In this document: positions 9,262-16,833 of the stretch, piece after piece
Layout of the letters: each line of letters opens with the position of its first letter
How positions within the stretch are numbered: position 1 is the stretch's first letter
DNA from: Hyphomicrobiales bacterium
GTDB lineage: Bacteria > Pseudomonadota > Alphaproteobacteria > Rhizobiales > Rhizobiaceae
Direction of reading: 5' to 3'
NCBI GenBank assembly: GCA_900473795.1
Contig: UCMT01000012.1
Location: 62,001 to 126,000 of the forward strand
Length of the DNA stretch: 64,000 nucleotides
The notes under the pieces: generated by a model
Databases searched by the model: none
What the model saw: the letters and a program-made list of their open reading frames with translations, nothing else
Told to the model about the DNA's origin: nothing
Program-made: the position numbers and the translations under genes

Positions 9262-9336
9262 CGAAGGTTACCGATGACGGGCAACTTCGCAGTCTATCGG
9301 AAAGCGTCGCAAAAATGCCGCACTGCATATATTTTG

Positions 9337-9349
9337 TTGCTGCAATGCA
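9337..9349 (+). promoter_or_regulatory. 13-bp motif TTGCTGCAATGCA, repeated inverted before the tyrosine kinase gene
   Basis: The same 13 bases occur in reverse complement at 13410-13422, inside a 15-bp palindrome upstream of the polysaccharide tyrosine kinase. Here the dyad is incomplete (TGCTGCA, A, TGCATAC). A shared operator for the polysaccharide locus is inferred. Confidence 0.4.
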
Positions 9350-9410
9350 TACTTTGCTAGCTTTCGACGGCATTTTCCCAATCGGATCCGTTCATTATCC
9401 GGATTCTGCC

Positions 9411-9439
9411 TTGACAGGCGCAGAAAGAAACTTCTAGTC
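9411..9439 (+). promoter_or_regulatory. Candidate promoter of the secreted GNPNPG-repeat protein gene
   Basis: A perfect -35 box TTGACA (9411-9416) is followed after 16-17 bases by TCTAGTC (9433-9439) as a possible -10. It lies about 67-95 bp before the ATG at 9506. The -10 match is partial. Confidence 0.5.
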
Positions 9440-9505
9440 TGGTTAGCGTATATTTAATTTTCGGACCGGAACTCCCAAGTCCGATCCATTTAAAGGGGCT
9501 CATTG

Positions 9506-9994
9506 ATGTTTAAGCGATCTTTGTTGATCTCGACTGTAGCGCTTTGCGCTTCTCTTTCTTTCGCACAGGCACAGACGGCGCCGTCTGCGGGTACGGTTTC
9601 CGCCCTCGCAAGCTGCTCGAGCAATTGCGTCGAGCAGGCACAGACGATTGCCGCTGAAATCAACGCGCTGCCCGCCGGCCCGGAAAAGGACGATCTGATC
9701 CTTTCGCTGGTCAAGGCGGCCGGTACGCTCGCAATCAACGACCCCGCTCTTTCTGTTGCTCTCGGCGACGTCGTTGCATCGACGCAGGCCGGTCTCAGCG
9801 CAGACGCTGCTGCGGCGGCTCCGTTCGTCGAACAGGTCGTTGCCGCCCTTCAGGCTGGCACGCCGGGCACCGCAACGGCCGCGCTCGGCCGGGTGCGTGG
9901 CAACCCCACCCCGGGCCTCGGCAACCCCAACCCGGGCCTCGGCAACCCCAACCCGGGCCGCGGCAACCCCTTTGGCGATGATCGCGCCAGCTGA
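9506..9994 (+). CDS. Secreted hypothetical protein with C-terminal GNPNPG(L/R) repeats
   Basis: This 162-residue protein is of unknown function. It begins with a clear signal peptide (MFKRSLLISTVALCASLSFAQAQT, about 23 residues). The mature part starts with a short segment containing a CSSNC pair and continues as an Ala/Leu-rich, probably helical domain. It ends in a low-complexity tail made of three 7-residue units of the GNP(T/N)PG(L/R) kind and a fourth partial copy. AAGGGG precedes the ATG. It has its own promoter and terminator, so it is monocistronic within the polysaccharide locus. A structural or polymer-binding role outside the cell is a guess from location alone. Confidence 0.8.
   Translation: MFKRSLLISTVALCASLSFAQAQTAPSAGTVSALASCSSNCVEQAQTIAAEINALPAGPEKDDLILSLVKAAGTLAINDPALSVALGDVVASTQAGLSADAAAAAPFVEQVVAALQAGTPGTATAALGRVRGNPTPGLGNPNPGLGNPNPGRGNPFGDDRAS
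9899..9970 (+). repeat. Three tandem 21-bp repeats plus a partial copy within the secreted protein gene
   Basis: Units lie at 9899-9919, 9920-9940 and 9941-9961, with a partial unit to 9970. Unit 2 differs from unit 1 at one base and unit 3 from unit 2 at one base, so they are recent duplications and copy number is likely to vary between strains. They encode the GNPNPGL repeats. Confidence 0.9.
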
Positions 9995-10023
9995 TCGGGT
10001 ACACCGGTACGGAGGTTGACGTC

Positions 10024-10050
10024 AAAAAGCGCCCGTCGGGCGCTTTTTTT
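10024..10050 (+). terminator. Rho-independent terminator after the GNPNPG-repeat protein gene
   Basis: The stem GCGCCC/GGGCGC (10029-10043) with a GTC loop is flanked by AAAAA upstream and seven T downstream (10044-10050). The A/T symmetry means it could act in both directions. Confidence 0.93.
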
Positions 10051-10125
10051 GTGCCGCGCTCGTGGAAAGACACGGCCGAACACTTCGCCGGTCTCCGGAG
10101 ACGATGCAACAGCTTTAACTTACGC

Positions 10126-10154
10126 TTGATACCGTCAGGCCTTGCAAATATAGG
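10126..10154 (+). promoter_or_regulatory. Candidate promoter for the 10400-13347 gene group
   Basis: TTGATA (10126-10131) and TATAGG (10149-10154) are separated by exactly 17 bases. A TTAA-N7-TTGA sequence at 10115-10129 overlaps the -35 and is one base off a CtrA-type TTAA-N7-TTAA box. Confidence 0.5.
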
Positions 10155-10399
10155 GTACAAGCATAACCGGTAATACAAAATTGAAGACATAGGCCCTCGT
10201 CCAACCACAGCTGCTGCGGTACAGCAGGCGCGCGAACAACCGAGCCGTTCGCGTGCCGTGATGATCGTTGTGCGATTCGGCCTTGTTTGGGACTGCAAAT
10301 CATAATCCGAGCGGTAGGAATGACATTTTCAGAAAGCATCCGGCTTCGCGTGTTCGAAAAGCACCCGGCCCGGGGCACGCCCGCCAGAGATGGCGCATC

Positions 10400-11062
10400 A
10401 TGGTAAAACAGCGCAAATGGATTGCGATGGTATGCTGCCTGCTGATTGCGGCAGCGAGCGGCTACGGGCTGCGGCGTGAACTGGCGCCGTTTACCGCCAA
10501 ACCCATCGAACAGGCGCTGACGCCGAGCGCCTTCGCTGATGAGGATTTTGGCCACGGCCTTTCGTCCTATTCGAAGACGCTGGTGATGAAGGACTGTTTC
10601 CTCATCGTGCTGGCCTACAGCGACATCGACATGATCGACGAAGCGGCGCGTAAAGTAGTGTCGAAATGCGCCGCCCGGGCATCGAGCATCGTTGCCACGA
10701 CACCCACGGACTCCTTCGCCTGGCTCGTGCGCGCCGCCGCATCCATTCGCCTACTTGCCAGCGACAACTTCAACACCGCGCTAAGGCAATCGCAATTGAC
10801 CGGTCCCAACGAACAATGGATCGCCCGCCTTCGCGTCGATCTGGCGGAAAACTATTTTCCGCAACTCAGCGCCGAAACCATCAAGTCGGAAGCCGCGGAC
10901 CTGAAGCTGCTCGCCAGCAGCCAAAAAGGTGTCGAAGTCATTGCCCAGCGTTATGTCTCCGACCCGGATTTCCGGGCGCGGATCACGGCAATCGTCGAAG
11001 CGATGCCGCAGGACCGGCAAATCGCCTTTCTGAACAACGTCAAAAGATCGATAGGCAAGTGA
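10400..11062 (+). CDS. Hypothetical membrane-anchored protein of the polysaccharide locus
   Basis: This 220-residue protein is not recognised. An N-terminal hydrophobic segment (about residues 6-24, KWIAMVCCLLIAAASGYGL) suggests an uncleaved anchor or signal. The rest is soluble and helix-rich, reminiscent of TPR-like solenoids (SFAWLVRAAASIRLLASDNF, QWIARLRVDLAENYFPQL), but I cannot assign a family. The ATG at 10400 is chosen because it places the charged residues just before the hydrophobic segment; its ribosome site is weak. It is 102 bp ahead of the O-antigen ligase-like gene in the same direction. An accessory role in polymer assembly is suggested only by position. Confidence 0.75.
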   Translation: MVKQRKWIAMVCCLLIAAASGYGLRRELAPFTAKPIEQALTPSAFADEDFGHGLSSYSKTLVMKDCFLIVLAYSDIDMIDEAARKVVSKCAARASSIVATTPTDSFAWLVRAAASIRLLASDNFNTALRQSQLTGPNEQWIARLRVDLAENYFPQLSAETIKSEAADLKLLASSQKGVEVIAQRYVSDPDFRARITAIVEAMPQDRQIAFLNNVKRSIGK

Positions 11063-11164
11063 TGATCCGGTTTTCCGTTTTGCAGTGTCCGTACCAGGAC
11101 CTGGTCGCAATCCAGTCGTCGGGCCCGCGCTCTCCGGCGCCACAGCAACGGCAGGTCTGAGGCC

Positions 11165-12574
11165 ATGAGGAAGACGACGCGCTACCACTCGGACCGCTTT
11201 CGACTGAACAACCAGCTGATGTGGCCCATCCTTCTGGTTCTGTTCCTTTCGCCCTTCGCATTCGGCAGCACCAAGCCCTCCTTGTGGCTGCTGTGGTCCC
11301 TGCTGATTTCGCTGTGCGGCGCCGTTCTCTTCGGCCGCATGGCGCTGTCCAACGCCCGGTTCAGGATCGCACCGCGCAATCTGCCGGTATTGTTCTGCCT
11401 TTTCGCCCTTCTCGGCGCCTTCATGCTTTTTCAGGCGCTGCCCCTCGGCGTCTTGTCGTCGGCGGCCACCAGCATTGCCGACCCGGGTGTCCTCATCACG
11501 CTCGATACGATCAGCCTGACGCCGCACGATACGATCCTCGCCCTCGTGCGCTGGGCGACCTATGGCCTGCTTTTCTTCCTGGTGCTGCAAATCACCAGCA
11601 ACCCCCAGCGCGCGCGTGCCTTCATCAATCTTCTCTATTGGGCGATCGTCATCCACGCCGTCGTCGGGCTGCTGTTCCTGCTGCAGTTCGGCGACACCAT
11701 CCTCGGCATTCCGAAATGGAAGTATTTCGGCTCCGCGCTGGGCGGTTTCATCAATCGCAACTCGTTTGCCACCTTCCTGGCCTTCGGCAGCGTGCTCGGC
11801 GTCAACCTGATGATCGAGCGGATGACGGAGAGGCTATCGGGAAAGGGTGACAACTCGATCCTGGGGACCTATCTCGGCAAGGGCGGCGTCGTGATCATCG
11901 GGCTCGGCTGGCTGATCCTCGTCATCACGCTGATCGCCACGAACTCGCGCATGGGTCTCTTCGCTGGCTGCTGCGGCATGATCGCCTCGGTCGTTCTGGC
12001 GCTCGCCAAGAAGTCCGCCAATACCAACCGAACCGGCATCTGGCTCTTTCTGCTCGTCATCCCCGTTCTCGTCGGTATCGGCATGCTCGGCTACGGAACG
12101 ATGTTCCTGGAGCGCCTGGGGCACGTTGGCGATGCGTCCGACGTCAGAATGCAGCTCTACCAGCAGGTTCTGCAGATGATCGAAAGCCGGCCTTTGCTCG
12201 GCTTCGGCGGCGATAGTTTCGAGTATGCCTATCCGCTGTTTCATCAGGCGCCGGTCAGCGTCGATCTCGTCTGGGACAAGGCGCATTCCACCTATCTGTC
12301 GCTCTGGGCCGAATACGGGCTAGTCTTCGGCAGCCTGCCGATGCTGATCGTCGCGATCATCGTGCTGCAGCTTGGCGCGGCCTATGTGAAGGCGCCGGGT
12401 CAGGAAATGCTGATCCGCAGCGGCCTTTGCGTCATACTCGTCGGCGCCGTGCACTCGCTGGTCGATTTCAGCCTCGAGATCGAAGCGGTGACGTTTGCGT
12501 TCATCGCCATTGTCGCCGCCGCCTGGGCGCGGCAATTTGAACTCAGAAACGCCGGTACGAGGGACGGATCATGA
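11165..12574 (+). CDS. O-antigen ligase / polymerase family membrane protein (Wzy_C domain)
   Basis: This 469-residue protein has about ten or more hydrophobic segments. A large periplasmic loop near the C-terminal third carries the family pattern LLGFGGDSFEYAYP and DKAHSTYLSLWAEYGLVFG, the region where WaaL/Wzy proteins keep catalytic His and Arg residues. Such proteins join or polymerise lipid-linked polysaccharide repeats in the periplasm. The stop overlaps the following phosphatase start by 4 bp (ATGA), so the two are translationally coupled. Whether it acts as ligase or polymerase cannot be decided from sequence. Confidence 0.85.
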   Translation: MRKTTRYHSDRFRLNNQLMWPILLVLFLSPFAFGSTKPSLWLLWSLLISLCGAVLFGRMALSNARFRIAPRNLPVLFCLFALLGAFMLFQALPLGVLSSAATSIADPGVLITLDTISLTPHDTILALVRWATYGLLFFLVLQITSNPQRARAFINLLYWAIVIHAVVGLLFLLQFGDTILGIPKWKYFGSALGGFINRNSFATFLAFGSVLGVNLMIERMTERLSGKGDNSILGTYLGKGGVVIIGLGWLILVITLIATNSRMGLFAGCCGMIASVVLALAKKSANTNRTGIWLFLLVIPVLVGIGMLGYGTMFLERLGHVGDASDVRMQLYQQVLQMIESRPLLGFGGDSFEYAYPLFHQAPVSVDLVWDKAHSTYLSLWAEYGLVFGSLPMLIVAIIVLQLGAAYVKAPGQEMLIRSGLCVILVGAVHSLVDFSLEIEAVTFAFIAIVAAAWARQFELRNAGTRDGS

Positions 12575-13347
12575 TCCGCGGCATCCTTGATTTCCTGCGC
12601 GGCGGTGCCGACACAACAGCGGCCGCGCAAAGACAGAAGCTTTTCTTCGAAGGCGGCCCGGATCACATTTATGCCGTCGGCGACGTGCATGGCTGCGACG
12701 ATCTTCTCGGCCGACTGGAGGATTTGATCTTCGAAGACAGCCGCAGGCGTGACGGCAGCAAATGGCTGATCATGCTTGGCGACTACGTGGACCGCGGACC
12801 GAAATCGGCATCGGTGCTCGATCGGCTGATCGCCAAGCCGCGAGCAGACATCAAGCGCTTCTGCCTTGCCGGCAATCATGAGGACGTGATGCTCGATTTC
12901 CTGCGCAACCCGTCTTCCGACCATCAATGGCTCGATTTCGGCGGGCGGGAAACGCTCTATTCCTATGGCCTGCACAAGTTGCCGTCCAATCGCCAGGTAC
13001 TGAAGAACCTGCTGCAATCGCGCGTTCCGGACGAGCACGTCGCCTTTCTCGAATCCTTGCCATCGATGCTGAGCATACCGGGATTCTGCTTTGTCCATGC
13101 CGGTCTTCGCGATGGCGTGCCCCTCGCCGAGCAGGCGGATGCGGATCTGTTGTGGCTACGACCTGGAGCGACCGGAAAAGCTGTGGCCACAAATGGTATC
13201 ATCACAATTCACGGCCACACGCCGGTCGCTAAGGTCGAAGTGGGTCCGGCGCGGGTCAATGTCGATACCGGCGCCTTCATGAGCGGAATATTGTCCGCGG
13301 TGCGACTTTCTCGCCGCAGTGCGCCAGAGATCATTCAATGCAGTTAA
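12571..13347 (+). CDS. PPP-family metallophosphoesterase (serine/threonine-type phosphatase)
   Basis: This 258-residue cytoplasmic phosphatase shows the three PPP metal-binding signatures in order: GDVHG (residues 37-41), GDYVDRGP (about 70-77) and GNHED (about 101-105), with later histidines in FVHAGLRDG and ITIHGHTP. Bacterial members (PrpA, ApaH-like) dephosphorylate proteins or dinucleoside tetraphosphates. It overlaps the O-antigen ligase-like gene by 4 bp and lies just before a tyrosine autokinase. Loci of the Wzc type usually have a low-molecular-weight or PHP tyrosine phosphatase here, so this gene may fill that role. That is inference. Confidence 0.88.
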   Translation: MIRGILDFLRGGADTTAAAQRQKLFFEGGPDHIYAVGDVHGCDDLLGRLEDLIFEDSRRRDGSKWLIMLGDYVDRGPKSASVLDRLIAKPRADIKRFCLAGNHEDVMLDFLRNPSSDHQWLDFGGRETLYSYGLHKLPSNRQVLKNLLQSRVPDEHVAFLESLPSMLSIPGFCFVHAGLRDGVPLAEQADADLLWLRPGATGKAVATNGIITIHGHTPVAKVEVGPARVNVDTGAFMSGILSAVRLSRRSAPEIIQCS

Positions 13348-13406
13348 TGATGTTTGAACTTGGCAATTGTCGGCCGTCCGTAATCTGCTAGAACTACTGC
13401 AATACA

Positions 13407-13421
13407 TGCTGCATTGCAGCA
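13407..13421. promoter_or_regulatory. 15-bp perfect palindrome upstream of the tyrosine autokinase gene
   Basis: TGCTGCA and TGCAGCA flank a single T. Thirteen of these bases, extended by one (13410-13422), recur inverted at 9337-9349 upstream of the secreted repeat protein. It lies 68 bp before the chosen kinase start and immediately before an alternative ATG at 13426, so it could be an operator or part of the 5' leader. Confidence 0.5.
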
Positions 13422-13488
13422 ATTCATGGAACACTTTTACAGTTTTACAATAAACAGCGACAGCTGTGCAGATAATGGTTGTGTGCAA

Positions 13489-15636
13489 ATGGATGCAGAA
13501 ATTGACCTCAAAGGCATTCTTGGCCTGATACGCCGCCAGCTTTGGCTGATTTTATCAACGATTGCCGCCATACTTGTACTGACGATTATCGTCACCTACT
13601 CCCTTACACCCAAATACACGGCAACCTCTCTTGTCCTTGTCGATACAAGCACGAAAAACCTTCTTGATTCCGACAATGTTCTTTCCAATCCCAATGCCGA
13701 CAATTCCCGCGTTGAAAGCGAGGTCGGCATTCTCAAATCCGATCGCATCCTCCTCAACGTCGTCAGCGAAAACAACCTCGTCTCGGACAGCGAATTCGGC
13801 ATCGACGTTTCGCTGAAAGACCGGATCCTGAGCTGGCTGCGTATCCCGCTTCCGCCGGCCCCCTCTGGCGACGAGGCCCTTTCGCGCGTCCTCACCGCGT
13901 TCAAATCGGCCATCACCGTCAGCCGCAGCGGCCTGACCTACCTGATCACGGTCGGCGTGGTTTCAAAGGATCCCGAAAAGGCGGCAAAGCTCGCCAATTC
14001 GATGAGCGAAACCTATATTCGCGAACAGATCAACGCCAAGGTGACCGTGACGCTGACAAAACGCGACACGATCCAGAAGCAGGCGGAGGCCGCCAACGCA
14101 GCAATCGTCGAAAACGAACGGAATTTCGATTCCTATATCACCAGCAATATCGACCGGTTGGAGAAGCAGACCAATTCGCGCGGCCTGACCACGCTTCGCG
14201 CGGAACTCGAGAAGGTCAATCACGACCGGGCAACCGGGCTCGACCGCATCGAATCGCTGCAGAAATCGCTGCAGGCGCAGGATTTCTCGACGCTGGTAAC
14301 CCAGCTCGGTTCAGACGCGCTCGACGAGTTGCAGCGGCAGCGCGAAGGCCTCGCAACGCGGATCGCCGCGGCCGGCGACAGCAGCACTGAGGCCATCAGC
14401 CTGCGTGAAGAACTTGCGAAGGTCGACCAATCGCTGGCCAGTGCGGCCTCTCAGGAGGTCAACACCCTGCAGCAGACGGTCAACAACTACCAGCAGCAGG
14501 CAAACGAGGTTCGCCAGAAGATTCGCAGCACGGTTCTGCAGAGCAACCTGCCGCCGGAAGTGCTGACCGAAATCTACAGCCTGCAGCAATCCTCCGAGAT
14601 CGCCCGCAATCAATACCAGACCCTGCTTTCGCGCCTGCAGGAGCTCGATGCGCAGGCGTCGCTGCAGCTGCCGGACAGCCGCGTGGTTTCGGCCGCGCTG
14701 ACCCCGACCCTGCCGTCCTTCCCGAACAGCAAGCTGATCCTCGGCCTGTCGCTGATCGTTTCGATCGGCATCGGCATCGGTCTTGCCATCCTGCGCGAAT
14801 ATTTCATCGGTGGCTTCGTCAGCGAAAACCAGATCGAAGCCGTGCTGAAAGTGCCGTTGTCGGCCATCGCCCCACGTCAGGCGAGCGACGATCATCACAA
14901 GCTGGCGAGCCCGACCTCCAGCCTGTCCGATCTCATGGTGACTTCGCCGCTGTCGCTTTTCAGCGAAAGTGTGCGGCGGCTACGGCTGACGCTTGACCAG
15001 CAGGAAAGGAAAAATCCGGCGCCCAAGCGGCAGGATGGCGACGAGGGCAAGATCATCATGGTCTCCTCCGCGCTGCCGGCCGAAGGGAAGTCGACGATGG
15101 CGCTGTCGCTGGCCCGCGCCTATGCCCTGACGGGCAAGCGGACGCTGCTGATCGACTGCGACCTGCGCAAGCCGAGCGTCAACAAGCACCTCAATCTCGA
15201 GCCAAACCACGACTTCATCGACTATCTGCGGCAGGATCGCAACTCCGCAACCTTGACCTCGCTCATCATGCGCGATCCGCTCTCCAACCTGACCGTACTT
15301 CTCGGCGGACGGCGCAGCGACGTGGCCACCGACGAACTGGTGATGAGCGAGAAAATGGGCCGGATCCTTGCCAGCGCCCGCAAGCACTTCGACTACGTCA
15401 TTCTCGACACACCGCCGGTCGAACCGGTCGTGGACGGCCTTTATCTTTCCCGTCATGCCGACATGGTCGTCTTCGTCATCAAATGGGCCAGCACGTCGCA
15501 GTCGAGCGCCAAGCGGGCCGTCGCCGCGCTCAAGGAAAACAAGAACCCGGACGCCGGTATCGTCACCCTGCTCAACCAGCAGGATCGCACCAAGATGTCG
15601 GGCAATTACAGCTATTCCGGCTACTACACCGAATAG
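13489..15636 (+). CDS. Polysaccharide chain-length regulator and tyrosine autokinase (Wzc/BY-kinase family)
   Basis: This 715-residue inner-membrane protein controls polymerisation and export of capsule or exopolysaccharide. It has an N-terminal Wzz domain with a first membrane helix (LWLILSTIAAILVLTIIVTY), a long periplasmic coiled-coil region rich in Gln and Glu, and a second membrane helix (LILGLSLIVSIGIGIGLAIL). The cytoplasmic CpsD-type kinase has Walker A PAEGKST with Lys 534, Walker A' LLIDCDLRKP and Walker B VILDTPPV. The C-terminus ends in a tyrosine cluster YSYSGYYTE, the autophosphorylation tail. The start at 13489 is chosen as the first ATG giving normal family length; ATGs at 13414 and 13426 are also in frame, and none has a strong ribosome site. 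Confidence 0.93.
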   Translation: MDAEIDLKGILGLIRRQLWLILSTIAAILVLTIIVTYSLTPKYTATSLVLVDTSTKNLLDSDNVLSNPNADNSRVESEVGILKSDRILLNVVSENNLVSDSEFGIDVSLKDRILSWLRIPLPPAPSGDEALSRVLTAFKSAITVSRSGLTYLITVGVVSKDPEKAAKLANSMSETYIREQINAKVTVTLTKRDTIQKQAEAANAAIVENERNFDSYITSNIDRLEKQTNSRGLTTLRAELEKVNHDRATGLDRIESLQKSLQAQDFSTLVTQLGSDALDELQRQREGLATRIAAAGDSSTEAISLREELAKVDQSLASAASQEVNTLQQTVNNYQQQANEVRQKIRSTVLQSNLPPEVLTEIYSLQQSSEIARNQYQTLLSRLQELDAQASLQLPDSRVVSAALTPTLPSFPNSKLILGLSLIVSIGIGIGLAILREYFIGGFVSENQIEAVLKVPLSAIAPRQASDDHHKLASPTSSLSDLMVTSPLSLFSESVRRLRLTLDQQERKNPAPKRQDGDEGKIIMVSSALPAEGKSTMALSLARAYALTGKRTLLIDCDLRKPSVNKHLNLEPNHDFIDYLRQDRNSATLTSLIMRDPLSNLTVLLGGRRSDVATDELVMSEKMGRILASARKHFDYVILDTPPVEPVVDGLYLSRHADMVVFVIKWASTSQSSAKRAVAALKENKNPDAGIVTLLNQQDRTKMSGNYSYSGYYTE

Positions 15637-15659
15637 ACACCGGCAATTTGCAGATCAAA

Positions 15660-15682
15660 GGGGCGCCACGCGCCCCTTTTTT
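15660..15682 (+). terminator. Rho-independent terminator of the polysaccharide kinase gene
   Basis: The stem GGGGCG/CGCCCC (15660-15665 with 15671-15676) is followed by six T (15677-15682). It closes the polysaccharide locus. Confidence 0.92.
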
Positions 15683-15924
15683 GTGCCTGGAAGCGGCAAT
15701 GCCATGCGGCACAGGGCTTGCCGCGCAAAAAATCGCAATCCGTAAAATTCTATCTTTCCACTTAAGCGGGCCGAAAAACGTTCTCCTGTATCGTCATGAC
15801 ACAGATGGACGAAACGGATGTGTTCCGCTTCGCAGCATGATGCGCCCTCCGCCTGAACCGAAATGATTTCGGTCCAAACAAAGAAGCCTTGGACAGAAGG
15901 CTACGGACAACAGGGACAGGGATC

Positions 15925-16485
15925 ATGTTCAAGAAAGCAGTCATCGCACTGGCGACCATCGCAGCTCTTGGCGCCACCAGCATGTCTTCGGCTTACGCCA
16001 TCAATCTCGGCTCGGCGCGCGGCGCCGCAAAGCTCCATCGCCAGACCTCGGTGGCGCCGATCGCATTTTCGCTCTACTGCCTCGATCATATCGCGGAGTG
16101 CACCAAGAGCTCGAAGTCGCAGGTCGCTTACACCTCGAAGATCCGCGGCCTCCTCGCCTCCGTCAACCGCTCGGTCAACCGCAGCATCCGCCCGCTGAAC
16201 GAGCGCCGCGACGTCTGGTCGCTCAACCCGACCTTCGGCGATTGCGACGACTATGTCATGACCAAGCGCAGCCACCTCATCCGCGCCGGCATTCCGGCCA
16301 GCGCGCTCCGGGTTGCGGTGGTGCGCACGCCGCTCGGCGAAGGCCACGCGATCCTGCTAGTCAAGACCTCCTCCGGCGAATTCGCCCTCGACAACCTGCG
16401 CAAGACGATCGTCAAGCGCAACCAGACCGGCTACCGCTTCGTCAGCGTCGCTTCAGCCGATCCGACCCGCTGGTCGACGAACTGA
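15925..16485 (+). CDS. Bacterial transglutaminase-like cysteine peptidase (BTLCP family), exported
   Basis: This 186-residue protein has a signal peptide (MFKKAVIALATIAALGATSM, cleavage near AYA) and the Cys-His-Asp set of the BTLCP family: Cys in GDCDDYVMTKRSHL, His in GEGHAILLVKT and Asp in LDNLRKT. Members are predicted periplasmic cysteine peptidases; LapG, a distant relative, cleaves a surface adhesin. The ATG at 15925 follows AGGGA and begins the signal peptide. A paralogue lies at 56739-57359 on the other strand. The substrate is unknown; adhesin processing is inferred by analogy. Confidence 0.88.
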   Translation: MFKKAVIALATIAALGATSMSSAYAINLGSARGAAKLHRQTSVAPIAFSLYCLDHIAECTKSSKSQVAYTSKIRGLLASVNRSVNRSIRPLNERRDVWSLNPTFGDCDDYVMTKRSHLIRAGIPASALRVAVVRTPLGEGHAILLVKTSSGEFALDNLRKTIVKRNQTGYRFVSVASADPTRWSTN

Positions 16486-16833
16486 GATCGTCAAAAGATA
16501 GAACGCGAGCGGGGAGAGCCCTTTCCGTTCGCGCGAGATGCAAGCGGTTGCCTGGCGAGCAGTCCGCGCCCTGTTTCCGATGCAGCAAAGCGATGCTCCC
16601 GTAACCGTTGTTGGTCCACCTTCTAAGGCCGGCTCCACATGCCATCCATTTCGGTGGTGGCGCGTGGGCGGCCCAAATAGATAAATGCCCCAAAATTGGT
16701 GGGGTCTATCGAACAGTTCGCCGGCTTTGTTTCCTACAAATTTAGTTCTTCTGCAGATACTAAAGTCCGGTTGCCTCAGTTTTTCCCTATGCGCCGCCGC
16801 AACCGTCCGGCGCCATCCGTGACAGGATTTGCT
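16486..16833. other. 348-bp intergenic stretch, one hairpin, otherwise nothing recognised
   Basis: A hairpin follows the peptidase gene: CGCGAGCGG (16504-16512) pairs with CCGTTCGCG (16525-16533) with one G-T wobble. It has no T run, so termination there is uncertain. I see no gene or recognised regulatory element in the rest. Confidence 0.4.

Larger units (their letters stand above)
9995..10399. other. 405-bp intergenic stretch with a terminator and a candidate promoter
   Basis: Besides the terminator at 10024-10050, it holds a candidate promoter at 10126-10154. The remaining part to 10399 would be a long 5' leader in which I see no gene or recognised RNA element. Confidence 0.5.

Noticed and set aside
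10115..10129. CtrA box upstream of the unassigned polysaccharide gene
   Set aside because: One base of the second half differs (TTGA instead of TTAA), and the sequence also makes a good -35 box, so it was not called a CtrA site.
13414..13488. Longer tyrosine kinase starting at 13414 or 13426
   Set aside because: The extra N-terminal residues have no Wzz-family counterpart, and the 15-bp palindrome would fall inside or next to the start. They remain possible.
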